Of a stretch of DNA of 64,000 nucleotides, positions 54,880 to 63,882 are shown in pieces. Every line of letters begins with the position of its first letter. Within the stretch, counting starts at the first letter, position 1. The notes beneath the pieces were generated by a model that worked only from the letters and a program-made list of their open reading frames with translations, did no database searches and was not told the origin of the DNA. The DNA lies in the NCBI GenBank assembly GCA_965243255.1, contig CBDEUH010000004.1, positions 1,860,001-1,924,000 of the forward strand. Reading direction: 5' to 3'. This DNA is from Bin87 sp965243255 (GTDB lineage: Bacteria > Chloroflexota > Dehalococcoidia > Lucifugimonadales > UBA3495). The translations under genes and the position numbers were made by a program.

Positions 54880-55800
54880 TTAGCGCAGCTCCCGGGGCAG
54901 GGTGAAGGTGATGTCCTCCTCGGCGCCTTCCAGCAGCGTTACCTGGTCCGGCGTCAGCGCGTCGATCACGGCTTCGACCAGGACTTCGGGGGTTGACGCG
55001 CCGGAGGTGATGCCCACCCGACCGCAGCCGAGGAGCCAGTCGGGGTTGATTTCGTCGGGGCCGTTGATGAGGTAGGCCGGGGTGCCGTTGGCTTCGGCCA
55101 CTTCGCGCAGGCGGTTACAGTTGGACGAGTTCTGCGCGCCGATGACCAGGACCACGTCCACCAGGCCGGCCATCTTCGTCACCGCGTCCTGGCGGTTGGT
55201 GGTGGCGTAGCAGATGTCATTGCGCACCAGAGCGTCGGGGAACCGCTCCTGGATGGCGCCGATGGCGGTGGCGGTATCGCCGACGGACAGGGTGGTTTGG
55301 GTGATGACGGCGACCTCGGTGTCGGCCGGCAGGTCCAGGTCGGCGCTGACGGCCTGCTCGGACAGGGGCGCGGAGTCGTTGATCAGGGTCATGGGGGCCT
55401 GGCCCATGGTGCCGCGGACTTCCTGGTGTCCCTGGTGTCCCACCAGCAGGACGCGTTTGCCCTCCCGGTGGTACTTTTTGGCCTCGTTGTGCACGCGGGT
55501 AACCAGGGGACAGACGGCGTCGATGACGCGCAAGTTGAGCTGCTCGGCGCGCTCGAAGTCCTCGGGGGGCGAGCCGTGGGCGGAGAAGACGACCAGGGAG
55601 CCGGCGGGCACCTCGTCAACCTCTTCCACGGTGATGGCGCCCTTGCGCTCCAGCTCGGCCACGACGTAGGGGTTGTGGACAATCTGGTGCTTGACATAGA
55701 CGGGCGGGCCGAACCGCTGCAGGCATTCTTCCACCACGTCGATGGCGCGGACGACGCCGGCGCAGAAGCCGCGGGGGGAACTGAGGATTACTTCAACCAT
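54880..55800 (-). CDS. ispH: 4-hydroxy-3-methylbut-2-enyl diphosphate reductase
   Basis: A 306-residue Fe-S enzyme, last in the MEP isoprenoid pathway. It shows ILSSPRGFCAGVVRAI (C13), IDAVCPLVTRVH (~C96), the HGSPPE motif and NDICYATTNRQDA (~C198). All three cluster cysteines are present. It ends 4 bp from gpsA. Confidence 0.96.
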   Translation of the reverse strand: MVEVILSSPRGFCAGVVRAIDVVEECLQRFGPPVYVKHQIVHNPYVVAELERKGAITVEEVDEVPAGSLVVFSAHGSPPEDFERAEQLNLRVIDAVCPLVTRVHNEAKKYHREGKRVLLVGHQGHQEVRGTMGQAPMTLINDSAPLSEQAVSADLDLPADTEVAVITQTTLSVGDTATAIGAIQERFPDALVRNDICYATTNRQDAVTKMAGLVDVVLVIGAQNSSNCNRLREVAEANGTPAYLINGPDEINPDWLLGCGRVGITSGASTPEVLVEAVIDALTPDQVTLLEGAEEDITFTLPRELR

Positions 55801-55808
55801 GTTGTCTC

Positions 55809-56990
55809 CTATGCCGTGTCCGGCTCCCAGCCCCAGGGTCGGGGGCCCCAGCCGGCCTCGAACACCTCGCCGCGCTTGACGGTGAGGACGGGAACCACGG
55901 CCTGCTCGGATTTCCGGCCGTTGCCCAGCACGTCGAAGACCTGCCAGTCGCCGTCCACGATGTCCAGCACGGACACGTCGGCCTGCTTGCCCACGGTGAG
56001 GCTGCCCAGGCGGTCCGCTTCAATGATGGCGCGGGCCGGGTTGATGGTGCACATCTCCACCACCCGGTCCAGGGTGAAGCCCATGGCCAGGAAGCGGGTC
56101 ATCATCTCGGTCATGCTGTGGACGGTGCGGAGGCGGCCCGGCAGGGTGAGGTCGGTGCTGATGCAGTGGGGTTCGACGCCCTGGTCGAGGACGCGCTCGC
56201 CGATGTCGAAGCTGAAGTTGGCGCGTCCGTGGGCGGTGTCCAGCCAGACGCCGCGCTCGTGGGCCTCCCGGGCTTCGGGAACCAGCTTGCCGTCGGTGTC
56301 CAGGACGCCGCCGGGGTTGGCGGTGAAGAAGTGGGTGACGATGTCGCCGGGCTCCATGATGGGGAGCAGTTCGCGAATGACCTCGGCGGGGTAGCGCTTT
56401 TCGGTGTCGCCGATGTGCACCATCAGGGGGACGCCGGCCTCGCGGGCGGCGCGCTTGGCCATGCGGGGCATCTCCATGCCCATGATTTCCAGGGCGGGGG
56501 ACACCATGCGGGCCTTGATGCCGCGGATGACGCCGTTGCTCTCCTCGACCACCTGGATCGTGCGCTCCAGGTCGATGCTGCTGGGGGAGAAGATGTCGGG
56601 CGTGGTGGCCAATCCGGTGCGGCAGATGTGCAGCAGGGGGAGAATCTCGGTGTGGTTGTTGGGGATGATGTGGGCCGGGAAGCCGCCGTAGGTGTCGCAG
56701 CCGCTGCTGCCGGCGTCCACCATGGTGGTAACGCCGGCGCGGACGCCGCCGAGGTCGGCGTTGACGCCGTTGCCGTTGACGCCCTCATAGACGTGGGTAT
56801 GCAGGTCGATGAGGCCGGGGGTAACGTACTTGCCGGCGACTGCGACGACGCGGGTGGCATCGTCGGCGGGAATGTCGGCGGCGACGGCGGCGATTTTGCC
56901 GTCGGTGATGGCGACGTCCAGGGCGCCGTGGCGGCCTTCGGCAGGGTCGATCACGGTGCCGCCTTTGATGAGCAGGTCATAGGTAGCCAT
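55809..56990 (-). CDS. Amidohydrolase/deacetylase family metallohydrolase
   Basis: A 393-residue amidohydrolase (ATG 56990, GGAGGGAA upstream). Metal ligands: HxH in DLHTHVYEG, Lys in IRGIKARMV, His in MVHIGD and Asp in HCISTDL. The pattern matches the EF_0837/AHA_3915 deacetylase group. Substrate unknown. It is followed by ispH on the same strand. Confidence 0.88.
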   Translation of the reverse strand: MATYDLLIKGGTVIDPAEGRHGALDVAITDGKIAAVAADIPADDATRVVAVAGKYVTPGLIDLHTHVYEGVNGNGVNADLGGVRAGVTTMVDAGSSGCDTYGGFPAHIIPNNHTEILPLLHICRTGLATTPDIFSPSSIDLERTIQVVEESNGVIRGIKARMVSPALEIMGMEMPRMAKRAAREAGVPLMVHIGDTEKRYPAEVIRELLPIMEPGDIVTHFFTANPGGVLDTDGKLVPEAREAHERGVWLDTAHGRANFSFDIGERVLDQGVEPHCISTDLTLPGRLRTVHSMTEMMTRFLAMGFTLDRVVEMCTINPARAIIEADRLGSLTVGKQADVSVLDIVDGDWQVFDVLGNGRKSEQAVVPVLTVKRGEVFEAGWGPRPWGWEPDTA

Positions 56991-57164
56991 AGCCGGGTTC
57001 CCTCCGCTTTGTCCGGATACGGCAAGCCTAGTCAGCAGCAGCGGCGGTGTCAAGGCGGGGAGGGGGTTGCTGCACTGGCACGGCTGGGCGCTTTGCCCTA
57101 TACTGCCGAGCATCAAGGGAACTTGGCAGCATCTTTGGCGCGGATTCACGCGGAGGTAAGATTC

Positions 57165-58916
57165 ATGGCTCTCGGATTGCGCAGTTATCGTCCCCTGGTG
57201 GGCGGCGTTACCCACATGGTCAGCACCGGCCACTACCTGGCCACGGCGGCCGGCTACCGGATTCTGGAGCAGGGCGGCAACGCCATCGACGCCGGCGTGG
57301 CGGCCGGCATCGTCATCAACGTAACGCTGCCCCAGTACACCAGTTTCGCCGGCGTGGCGCCCATCATCGTCCACCACGCGGCCACGGGGGAGACCCGAGA
57401 GATCAGCGGGCTGGGACGCTGGCCGGCCGACGCGTCCATCGACTACTTCCAGCAGGAGCACGGCGGCGATATGCCCCACGGCGTGATGCGCACGGTTACG
57501 CCGGCCGCGCCCGACGCCTGGCTCACTACGCTATCCCGCTACGGCACGATGACCTTTGAGCAGGTGGTTACGCCGGCCCTGGAGATTGCCGAGGGCGGCT
57601 TCCCCATTCCGGCCACGCTGCACCGGGCGCTGGTGAGTAGCGGCGACAACATCATCCTGGACGAGGGCGACACCAGCCAGTGGACCAGCACGATGCAGAT
57701 TTTCTATCCTGGCGGCAAGGCGCTGGGCCTCGGCGACCTGCTGGTGCAGACCGACCTGGGGCGCACCTTCCGGCGGATGATCCGCGCCGAGCAGTCGGTG
57801 AACGGCCAGGGGCGCGAGGCCGGCATCCGGGCCGCCCGGGACCTGTTCTACAAGGGTGACATCGCCGAGGAGATGGTTGCCTTCATCCGCAGCCAGGGCG
57901 GTTGGCTGTCGATGCAGGACCTGGCGGACTTCTCCGTGGGCGTGGACGCGCCGGCGATGATTGACTACAAGGGCATCGACGTGTACGCCTGCGGGCCGTG
58001 GTGCCAGGGGCCGATGAACCTGCACGCCCTGCGCATCCTAGAAGGCTGCGACCTGCAGGGCATGGGGCACAACTCGGCCGACTACATCCACACGGTGCTG
58101 GAGGCGCTGAAGCTGGCCTTCGCCGACCGCCACGCCTACTACGGCGACCCCGACTTCGTGGACGTGCCCATGGCGGGCCTGCTCTCCCGGGAGTACGCCG
58201 ACGTGCGCCGGCGGGAGATTGACTCGCAGCGAGCCTGTCCGGAGATGCCCACCGCCGGCGACCCCTGGGCGCACCAGTCGGGCAGCGGTCGAGCGGCCCG
58301 GCAGCCCGAGGCGGTGGCTGGCCCGCTGTCCGCCGACACGTCGTACATCTGCGCCGTTGACCGGTGGGGCAACGCGTTCTCGGCCACGCCCAGCGACGGG
58401 TTCGGCGGCGCACCCATCGTGCCGGGCCTGGGCTTCATGGTATCGGCGCGGGGCGCGCAGAGCTGGCTGGACGCCGACCATCCCAGCAGCCTGGCTCCCG
58501 GCAAGCGTCCGCGCCTGACGCCCAATCCGGCGATGGCGTTCAAGGACGGCAAGCCCTGGCTGCCCTTCGGCACGCCGGGCGGCGACGTGCAGCCGCAGTC
58601 GATGGTACAGCTGTTCCTCAACGTGGCCGAGTTCGGCATGGACGTGCAGCAGGCCATCGAGGCGCCGCGGGCGTCCACCTGGAGCTTCCCCAACTCCTTC
58701 TGGCCCCACGCCTACCGGCCGGGGCTGGTGGGAGTGGAGGCGCGCATGGCGGCGTCGGTGGTGGACGAACTGCGCAAGCGGGGCCACGACGTGGACGTTT
58801 GGGACGAGTGGACGCCGCGGATGGGATCGCTGTGCGCCATCGAGGTTGACCATGAAAGGGGCGCGGTGTTCGGCGGGGCCGACCTGCGCCGCGACGGCTA
58901 CGCCATGGGCCGGTAG
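57165..58916 (+). CDS. Gamma-glutamyltransferase family protein
   Basis: A 583-residue Ntn-hydrolase. ATG has GGAGG upstream. Seen: ILEQGGNAIDAGVAAGIVINVTLPQYTSFAG and the autoprocessing Thr in LSADTSYICAVDRWGNAFSATPSDGFGG (the T of ADTSY). PGGDVQPQSMVQLFLNV and SFPNSFWPHAY are also typical. The usual T-T-H is T-S-Y here. No obvious signal peptide, so probably cytoplasmic. It likely acts on gamma-glutamyl or related amides; identity unknown. Confidence 0.85.
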   Translation: MALGLRSYRPLVGGVTHMVSTGHYLATAAGYRILEQGGNAIDAGVAAGIVINVTLPQYTSFAGVAPIIVHHAATGETREISGLGRWPADASIDYFQQEHGGDMPHGVMRTVTPAAPDAWLTTLSRYGTMTFEQVVTPALEIAEGGFPIPATLHRALVSSGDNIILDEGDTSQWTSTMQIFYPGGKALGLGDLLVQTDLGRTFRRMIRAEQSVNGQGREAGIRAARDLFYKGDIAEEMVAFIRSQGGWLSMQDLADFSVGVDAPAMIDYKGIDVYACGPWCQGPMNLHALRILEGCDLQGMGHNSADYIHTVLEALKLAFADRHAYYGDPDFVDVPMAGLLSREYADVRRREIDSQRACPEMPTAGDPWAHQSGSGRAARQPEAVAGPLSADTSYICAVDRWGNAFSATPSDGFGGAPIVPGLGFMVSARGAQSWLDADHPSSLAPGKRPRLTPNPAMAFKDGKPWLPFGTPGGDVQPQSMVQLFLNVAEFGMDVQQAIEAPRASTWSFPNSFWPHAYRPGLVGVEARMAASVVDELRKRGHDVDVWDEWTPRMGSLCAIEVDHERGAVFGGADLRRDGYAMGR

Positions 58917-58930
58917 GCCATTTAGCAGCA

Positions 58931-59917
58931 ATGCCCACTCCGGATAACGTTGACCCCCGGACTCTAGGTGGAGGCGGCTTTCGCCAGGCCCTGGCCGAAG
59001 CCGCGCCTCCGCCGGGCAGCGAGACGGTCATCACCATCGGGGTGTTCGACGGCGTGCATCGCGGTCATCACCACCTGCTGCAGCGGATGTTCCAGTTGGC
59101 GGGGCCGGCGATGATTCCCACCGTGATCACCTTCAGCAACCACCCGGCCGAGGTGGTCAATCCGGACCGGGTGGTCAACAAAATCATCACGCCGGAAGAG
59201 AAGGTGGAGCTGCTGTACCAAGCCGGCGTGGGCAGCGTCATCTGCCTGGAGTTCACCAACGAGCTGGCCAACGTGGACGCCAACGAGTTCACCGACCTGC
59301 TGGTGAACTGCCTGAATATGCGGGGCATCGTAACCGGGCCGGACTTCGCCCTGGGACGCAACCGCAGCGGCAACCTGGAGTACCTGCACCGTCGCGGCTC
59401 GGCCCTGGGCTTCTGGGTGGAGACGGTGCCGCCGCTGGAACTGGAAGGATCTGCGGTACGGAGCCGGCGGGTGCGCAACGCCCTGGCCGACGGCAACGTG
59501 GACGGAGCCGAGTATCTGCTGGGCCGTCCCTACGCCACCGACGGCGTGGTGGTCCACGGGGCCAAGATGGGCCGTCAGCTGGGCTTTCCCACGGCCAACA
59601 TCGTCCCGACGCCGAACTTCGTGATACCGGCGGACGGCGTGTACGCTACCTACGCCACCGTGCGGGGCGTGCGGCATCTGGCCGCCACCAGCATCGGCGT
59701 GCGGCCCACTTTCGGGCTGAGCCAGCGGCTGATTGAGGCGTACCTGCTGGACTTCTCGGACGATATTTACGACGAGAATCTGCGGTTGGAATTTGTGTCG
59801 CGGCTGCGGGGGCAGGAAACCTTCGACGGCATTGACGCGCTGATCACGCAGATGAACCGGGACGTGGACAACGCCCGCAGCATACTTGAAGAACACGACC
59901 GGCTGGACGGCGCTTAG
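58931..59917 (+). CDS. ribF: Bifunctional riboflavin kinase/FAD synthetase
   Basis: A 328-residue enzyme making FMN and FAD. The N-terminal FAD synthetase has GVFDGVHRGHHHLL (HxGH) and SNHPAEVVNP; the kinase has GRQLGFPTANI and ADGVYATYA. It matters for the flavoprotein-rich gene set around. Near tyrS (30 bp). Confidence 0.95.
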   Translation: MPTPDNVDPRTLGGGGFRQALAEAAPPPGSETVITIGVFDGVHRGHHHLLQRMFQLAGPAMIPTVITFSNHPAEVVNPDRVVNKIITPEEKVELLYQAGVGSVICLEFTNELANVDANEFTDLLVNCLNMRGIVTGPDFALGRNRSGNLEYLHRRGSALGFWVETVPPLELEGSAVRSRRVRNALADGNVDGAEYLLGRPYATDGVVVHGAKMGRQLGFPTANIVPTPNFVIPADGVYATYATVRGVRHLAATSIGVRPTFGLSQRLIEAYLLDFSDDIYDENLRLEFVSRLRGQETFDGIDALITQMNRDVDNARSILEEHDRLDGA

Positions 59918-59946
59918 CCGGCCGGGAACACGGCGAGGTTAACAGC

Positions 59947-61167
59947 GTGACCAGTCGAGTGGAAATACCGGAAGACCTTACCACCATCACCCGCCGGGGC
60001 GTCAGCCGCATCATCTCCGAGGAGGAGTTCACGGCGATGCTGCAGCGGGGGCGGCCGCTGCGCCTGAAGATGGGCTTTGACCCCAGCCGGCCCGACATTC
60101 ACCTGGGCCACGTGGTGGGCCTGCGCAAGCTGCGCCAATTGCAGGACTTGGGCCACCAGGTCATCCTCATCGTGGGCGACTGGACGGCGCAGATTGGCGA
60201 CCCCTCGGGCCGCTCGGCGACGCGCACCATGCTAACCCACGCCGAGGTGCTGGAAAACGCGGAATCATACATGCGTCAGTTCTTCAAGGTGGTTGACCAA
60301 GGGCGGACGCAGGTGGAGTGGCAGAGCCAGTGGTTCGGCAAGTTCACCCTGGCCAACGTCATCGAGCTGACCAGCCGGTTCACCATCAACCAGTTTCTGC
60401 ACCGCGAGGACTTCGCCAACCGCTACTCGCAGAATCAGCCCATCGCGATCACCGAGATGCTGTATCCGTTGATGCAGGCTTACGACTCGGTGGAGATTAA
60501 GGCGGACGTGGAGTTCGGCGGGACTGACCAGATGTTCAACCTGCTGGTAGGCCGGGAGCTGCAGGGGATGATGGGGCAGACGCCGCAGCAGTGCTTCATG
60601 ATGCCCATCCTGGTGGGCACCGACGGCGTGCAGAAGATGAGCAAGAGCCTGGGCAACTACGTGGCGCTGGAAGAGCCTCCGTCGGAGATGTACGGCAAGC
60701 TGATGTCGTTGCCGGACAGCCTGATAACGTCGTACTACGAATACCTGACCGACGTGCCGGACGCGGACATTGCCGAGATGTCTCAGGCCATGGCGTCGGA
60801 GTCGGGGAATCCGATGGACTTTAAGAAGGGGCTGGCGCGTCGCATCACCGCCACCTTCCACGACGCCGACGCCGCCCGCGCCGCCGAGTCGCACTTCGAG
60901 CAGGTGGTGCAGAGGCGGGACTTGCCGGAGGATATGCCGGAGTGCAGCCTGGCCGAGGTTGGCGGGTTACCCATCAACCGGCTGCTGGTGCAGTCGGGGC
61001 TGGCGTCCAGCAACGGCGAGGCGCGGCGGCTGATTGGCCAGGGAGCGGTGGAAGTGGTCCGGGCCGACGGGGAGCGGGTGAGCGTGGCGGCCGGCGAAGG
61101 GCCGGAGCTGCGGGCGGGGGACGTGGTGCGGGCGGGACGGCGGCGGTTTGTGCGAATTGTGGATTAG
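59947..61167 (+). CDS. tyrS: Tyrosyl-tRNA synthetase
   Basis: A 406-residue class I synthetase. HIGH-like motif PDIHLGHVVG, GDWTAQIGDPSG, KMSKS at QKMSKSLGNY. C-terminal S4 RNA-binding domain (LPINRLLVQSGLASSNGEARRLIGQGAVEV). The start is GTG (59947), with GAGG ~8 nt upstream. Confidence 0.96.
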   Translation: MTSRVEIPEDLTTITRRGVSRIISEEEFTAMLQRGRPLRLKMGFDPSRPDIHLGHVVGLRKLRQLQDLGHQVILIVGDWTAQIGDPSGRSATRTMLTHAEVLENAESYMRQFFKVVDQGRTQVEWQSQWFGKFTLANVIELTSRFTINQFLHREDFANRYSQNQPIAITEMLYPLMQAYDSVEIKADVEFGGTDQMFNLLVGRELQGMMGQTPQQCFMMPILVGTDGVQKMSKSLGNYVALEEPPSEMYGKLMSLPDSLITSYYEYLTDVPDADIAEMSQAMASESGNPMDFKKGLARRITATFHDADAARAAESHFEQVVQRRDLPEDMPECSLAEVGGLPINRLLVQSGLASSNGEARRLIGQGAVEVVRADGERVSVAAGEGPELRAGDVVRAGRRRFVRIVD

Positions 61168-61171
61168 TACG

Positions 61172-61223
61172 TTGGTCAGACCTGCCCTTTGTTGACCAAA
61201 CTCCCCGTTTGTATCAGTATGAT
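61172..61223 (+). promoter_or_regulatory. Palindrome plus weak promoter upstream of Uma2 gene
   Basis: TTGGTCA (61172-61178) and TGACCAA (61193-61199) are inverted repeats; TTGACC (61192-61197) inside the second arm and TATGAT (61218-61223), 20 bp apart, give a possible promoter. Confidence 0.4.
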
Positions 61224-61255
61224 GTTGGGTCACCAATACCGGGAGGCGGCACACC

Positions 61256-61810
61256 ATGACTACTGCCAAGAAACTGCTTACGGCTGACGACCTGCTGGCG
61301 ATGCCGGACGACGGTATGCGGCGCGAACTAATCAAGGGAGAGCTGTTTGAAATGCCGCCGGCAGGTGATGACCATGGTTTTGTTGGGGAAGAAATCTCCT
61401 GGCGCTTTGGTACACACATCAGGCAACACGGGCTTGGTCGGGGCCGAATGGCCGAAACGGGTTTTTGGATCGAGCGAGAGCCCGACACTGTGCGCGCCCC
61501 CGACTACGCATACATATCGTATGAACGGATGGCGCAAAGACCGGAGGCAAGGGGTTTCGCAGAGGTCATTCCGGACATGGTGGTTGAGGTGATTTCTCCC
61601 AGCGATGGCCCCCGCTACGTCAACGACAAAATACGTATGTGGCTGGATGCCGGCGTGCGTCTGGCTCTAGTGGTCTATCCTGCATTGCAGGAGATACACT
61701 CCCATCATGATGACGGCACGGTCCAGCGGTTTGGCATCGGCGATACGCTCACCTGCGAACCGGTGCTGCCCGGCTTTGCCTGCCCCGTTGCCGACATTTT
61801 CACCTACTGA
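61256..61810 (+). CDS. Uma2 family endonuclease-like protein (DUF820)
   Basis: A 184-residue PD-(D/E)XK-fold protein. LTADDLLAMPDDGMRRELIKGELFEMPPAG is the N-terminal pattern; APDYAYIS and DMVVEVISPSDGPRYVNDKIRMWLDAGVRLALVVYP contain the catalytic Asp and E-x-S/K-type residues. The family is abundant in cyanobacteria and Chloroflexota and often scattered as mobile gene relics; true nuclease activity is not known. GC is lower than neighbours. Confidence 0.88.
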   Translation: MTTAKKLLTADDLLAMPDDGMRRELIKGELFEMPPAGDDHGFVGEEISWRFGTHIRQHGLGRGRMAETGFWIEREPDTVRAPDYAYISYERMAQRPEARGFAEVIPDMVVEVISPSDGPRYVNDKIRMWLDAGVRLALVVYPALQEIHSHHDDGTVQRFGIGDTLTCEPVLPGFACPVADIFTY

Positions 61811-61827
61811 CGTTACTCGCCGGTCTC

Positions 61828-61855
61828 TGGATTCCCGCTTTCGCGGGAATGACGG
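61828..61855. repeat. Dispersed palindromic repeat copy (best preserved)
   Basis: TGGATTCCCGCTTTCGCGGG + AATGACGG, perfect inverted arms CCCGC/GCGGG. It is 30 bp before the mutA start. Confidence 0.75.
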
Positions 61856-61885
61856 GACAAGGCTGCAATTTAACAGGAGTTCTCC

Positions 61886-63562
61886 GTGGTTATCTCCAAC
61901 AGTGATGATGAGATTCGGCGGCGCACTGAGGCGTGGCGGGAGCGCGCTGACGCGGCTCCGGGGCGCAAGTCGGCCTACAAGACGCTGAGCCAGATTCCCG
62001 TGGCGCCGCTGTACGGGCCGGGGGAGGTTGCCGACACCGACTACCTGCGGGACGTGGGGCTGCCCGGCGAGTATCCCTACCTGCGGGGCGTGCATCCGGC
62101 CGGCTATCGCTCGCGGCTGTGGACGATGCGGATGTTTGCCGGGTTCGGCGAGCCGGCGGAAACCAACGAGCGGTTCCGCTTCCTGCTGGACCAGGGCGAG
62201 ACGGGCCTCAGCGTCGCCTTCGATATGCCCACGCTGTACGGCTACGACCACGACGACGAGCGGGCGCGGGGCGAGTTCGGCAAGTGCGGCGTCGCCGTGT
62301 CCTGCCTGGAGGATATGCAGACGGTCTTTGACGGCATACCGCTGGACCAGGTAACCACGTCCATGACCATCAACAGCCCGGCGGCCATCATTTGGGCGAT
62401 GTACATCGCCGCCGCCGAGAGGCAGGGGGCGACGATGGCTTTGCTGGGCGGCACCCTGCAGAACGACATCCTGAAGGAGTACATCGCGCAGAACGAGTAC
62501 ATCTTCCCGCCGCATCCGTCAATGCGGCTGGTGGTGGATACGGTGGAGTTCGCCACGGACAATATGCCGCGGTTCAACCCTATCAGCATCAGCGGGTATC
62601 ACATCCGCGAGGCCGGCAGCAACGCGGTGCAGGAGCTGGCGTTCACGCTGGCCGACGGGTTCGAGTACGTGCGGCACTGCGTGGAGCGGGGGATGGCGGT
62701 GGACGACTTTGCGCCGCGCCTGAGTTTCTTCTTCAACGTGCACAACGACTTCTTCGAGGAAATCGCCAAGTTCCGCTCGGCCCGGCGCATCTGGGCGCGG
62801 GAGATGCGGGAGACCTTTGGCGCGGAGAGCGAACGCTCGCGCTGGATGCGGTTTCACGCGCAGACGTCCGGGGCGTCGCTGACGGCGCAGCAGCCGGAGA
62901 ACAACGTGGTGCGGGTATCGCTGCAAGCCCTGGCCGCGGTGCTGGGCGGGTGCCAGTCGCTGCACACCAACGGCAAGGACGAGGCGTGGGCGCTGCCCTC
63001 GGCGGAGGCTGCCCTGCAAGCCCTGCGCACGCAGCAGATCATCGCCCACGAGACCGGCGTAACCGACACCGTTGACCCCCTGGGCGGCAGCTACTTCCTG
63101 GAAGCGCTGACCAACCAGGTGGAGGGCCGCGCCTACGACTACTTCCAGCAGGTTGACAGGCGGGGCGGCGTGATACCGGCGCTGGAGTCGGGATTCTTCC
63201 AGAGCGAAATCGCCGACGCCGCCTACATCTACCAGCAGGAGGAAGACCGCCGGGAACGCATCACGGTGGGCGTCAATGATTACGTGGACGAGGACGAGAG
63301 CCTGAACATCCCCATCCTGCGAGTGGACGAGGCTGGCGAGCAGCGGCACATCGCGCATCTGAACGAGGTGCGGCGGCGGCGGGACGACCGGGAGGTGGCC
63401 GTACGGCTGCGCGCATTGGAGTCGGCGGCGCGTCGGTCGGGCAGCGAGGCGAACCTGATGTACCCGCTGATCGAGGCGGTGAAGGCGGAGGCCACGCTGG
63501 GGGAGATGATGGGGGTGTTCCGGGAGGTGTTCGGAGAGTACCAGCCGGCGTGGGGGTTCTGA
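61886..63562 (+). CDS. Methylmalonyl-CoA mutase large subunit (substrate domain)
   Basis: A 558-residue radical B12 enzyme subunit. GTG start with AGGAG upstream. It contains YPYLRGVHPAGYRSRLWTMRMFAGFGEPAETNERFRFLLDQGETGLSVAFDMPTLYGYDHDD, QNDILKEYIAQNEYIFPP, ISISGYHIREAG and SGASLTAQQPENNVVRV. The cobalamin-binding domain (DxHxxG) is absent, so a separate small subunit must exist; it is not in the window. Confidence 0.95.
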   Translation: MVISNSDDEIRRRTEAWRERADAAPGRKSAYKTLSQIPVAPLYGPGEVADTDYLRDVGLPGEYPYLRGVHPAGYRSRLWTMRMFAGFGEPAETNERFRFLLDQGETGLSVAFDMPTLYGYDHDDERARGEFGKCGVAVSCLEDMQTVFDGIPLDQVTTSMTINSPAAIIWAMYIAAAERQGATMALLGGTLQNDILKEYIAQNEYIFPPHPSMRLVVDTVEFATDNMPRFNPISISGYHIREAGSNAVQELAFTLADGFEYVRHCVERGMAVDDFAPRLSFFFNVHNDFFEEIAKFRSARRIWAREMRETFGAESERSRWMRFHAQTSGASLTAQQPENNVVRVSLQALAAVLGGCQSLHTNGKDEAWALPSAEAALQALRTQQIIAHETGVTDTVDPLGGSYFLEALTNQVEGRAYDYFQQVDRRGGVIPALESGFFQSEIADAAYIYQQEEDRRERITVGVNDYVDEDESLNIPILRVDEAGEQRHIAHLNEVRRRRDDREVAVRLRALESAARRSGSEANLMYPLIEAVKAEATLGEMMGVFREVFGEYQPAWGF

Positions 63563-63609
63563 GTACAGTATCGGAAGTATAGTGCTGCTAATTGTGACAC
63601 ACCCGTTAG

Positions 63610-63638
63610 TTGCGACGAAACTGAGCCCATGCTAAAAT
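63610..63638 (+). promoter_or_regulatory. Promoter of the right-edge gene(s)
   Basis: TTGCGA (63610-63615) and TAAAAT (63633-63638), 17-bp spacer, in an AT-richer stretch. A ~240-nt leader to the RT-like ATG (63883) would result. Confidence 0.6.
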
Positions 63639-63656
63639 TAGCTATCTGGCGCGCAG

Positions 63657-63857
63657 GTGTCAGAGCGAGCTTTTATAGCACCAACGAATCACAGTCGTCA
63701 AGGCGACTTTGATGAGTTCTGCTATCATCGTCTCATCTCCATTATCGGAGCGCGGCACGACGGTTTTACTGTCGGAATTGGCATCGGAGTTTTCGAGTTA
63801 AACCCTGAAGTCAGCAAGTCATACGGGGGCAAGGGAGACTGGCCGCAAGTCGTCTGA
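63657..63857 (+). CDS. Possible small ORF, uncertain
   Basis: A 66-residue frame starting GTG, with DFDEFCYHRLISIIGARHDGFTVGIGIGVFELNPEVS. No good ribosome site or homologue recognised. It may be a real small protein of the edge system, part of its leader, or nothing. It ends 26 bp before the RT-like ATG. Confidence 0.25.
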   Translation: MSERAFIAPTNHSRQGDFDEFCYHRLISIIGARHDGFTVGIGIGVFELNPEVSKSYGGKGDWPQVV

Positions 63858-63869
63858 CCTAGCCCCCGT
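63823..63869 (+). promoter_or_regulatory. Strong hairpin in the leader of the RT-like gene
   Basis: ACGGGGGC (63823-63830) pairs perfectly with GCCCCCGT (63862-63869) across a 31-nt internal part. It ends 13 nt before the ATG, so it may hide or regulate the start, or be part of a structured RNA. Confidence 0.5.
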
Positions 63870-63882
63870 GGGATAAAGTCCC

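Noticed and set aside
56118..57164. Long plus-strand extension upstream of the gamma-glutamyltransferase start
   Set aside because: Antisense of the amidohydrolase; the ATG at 57165 has GGAGG.
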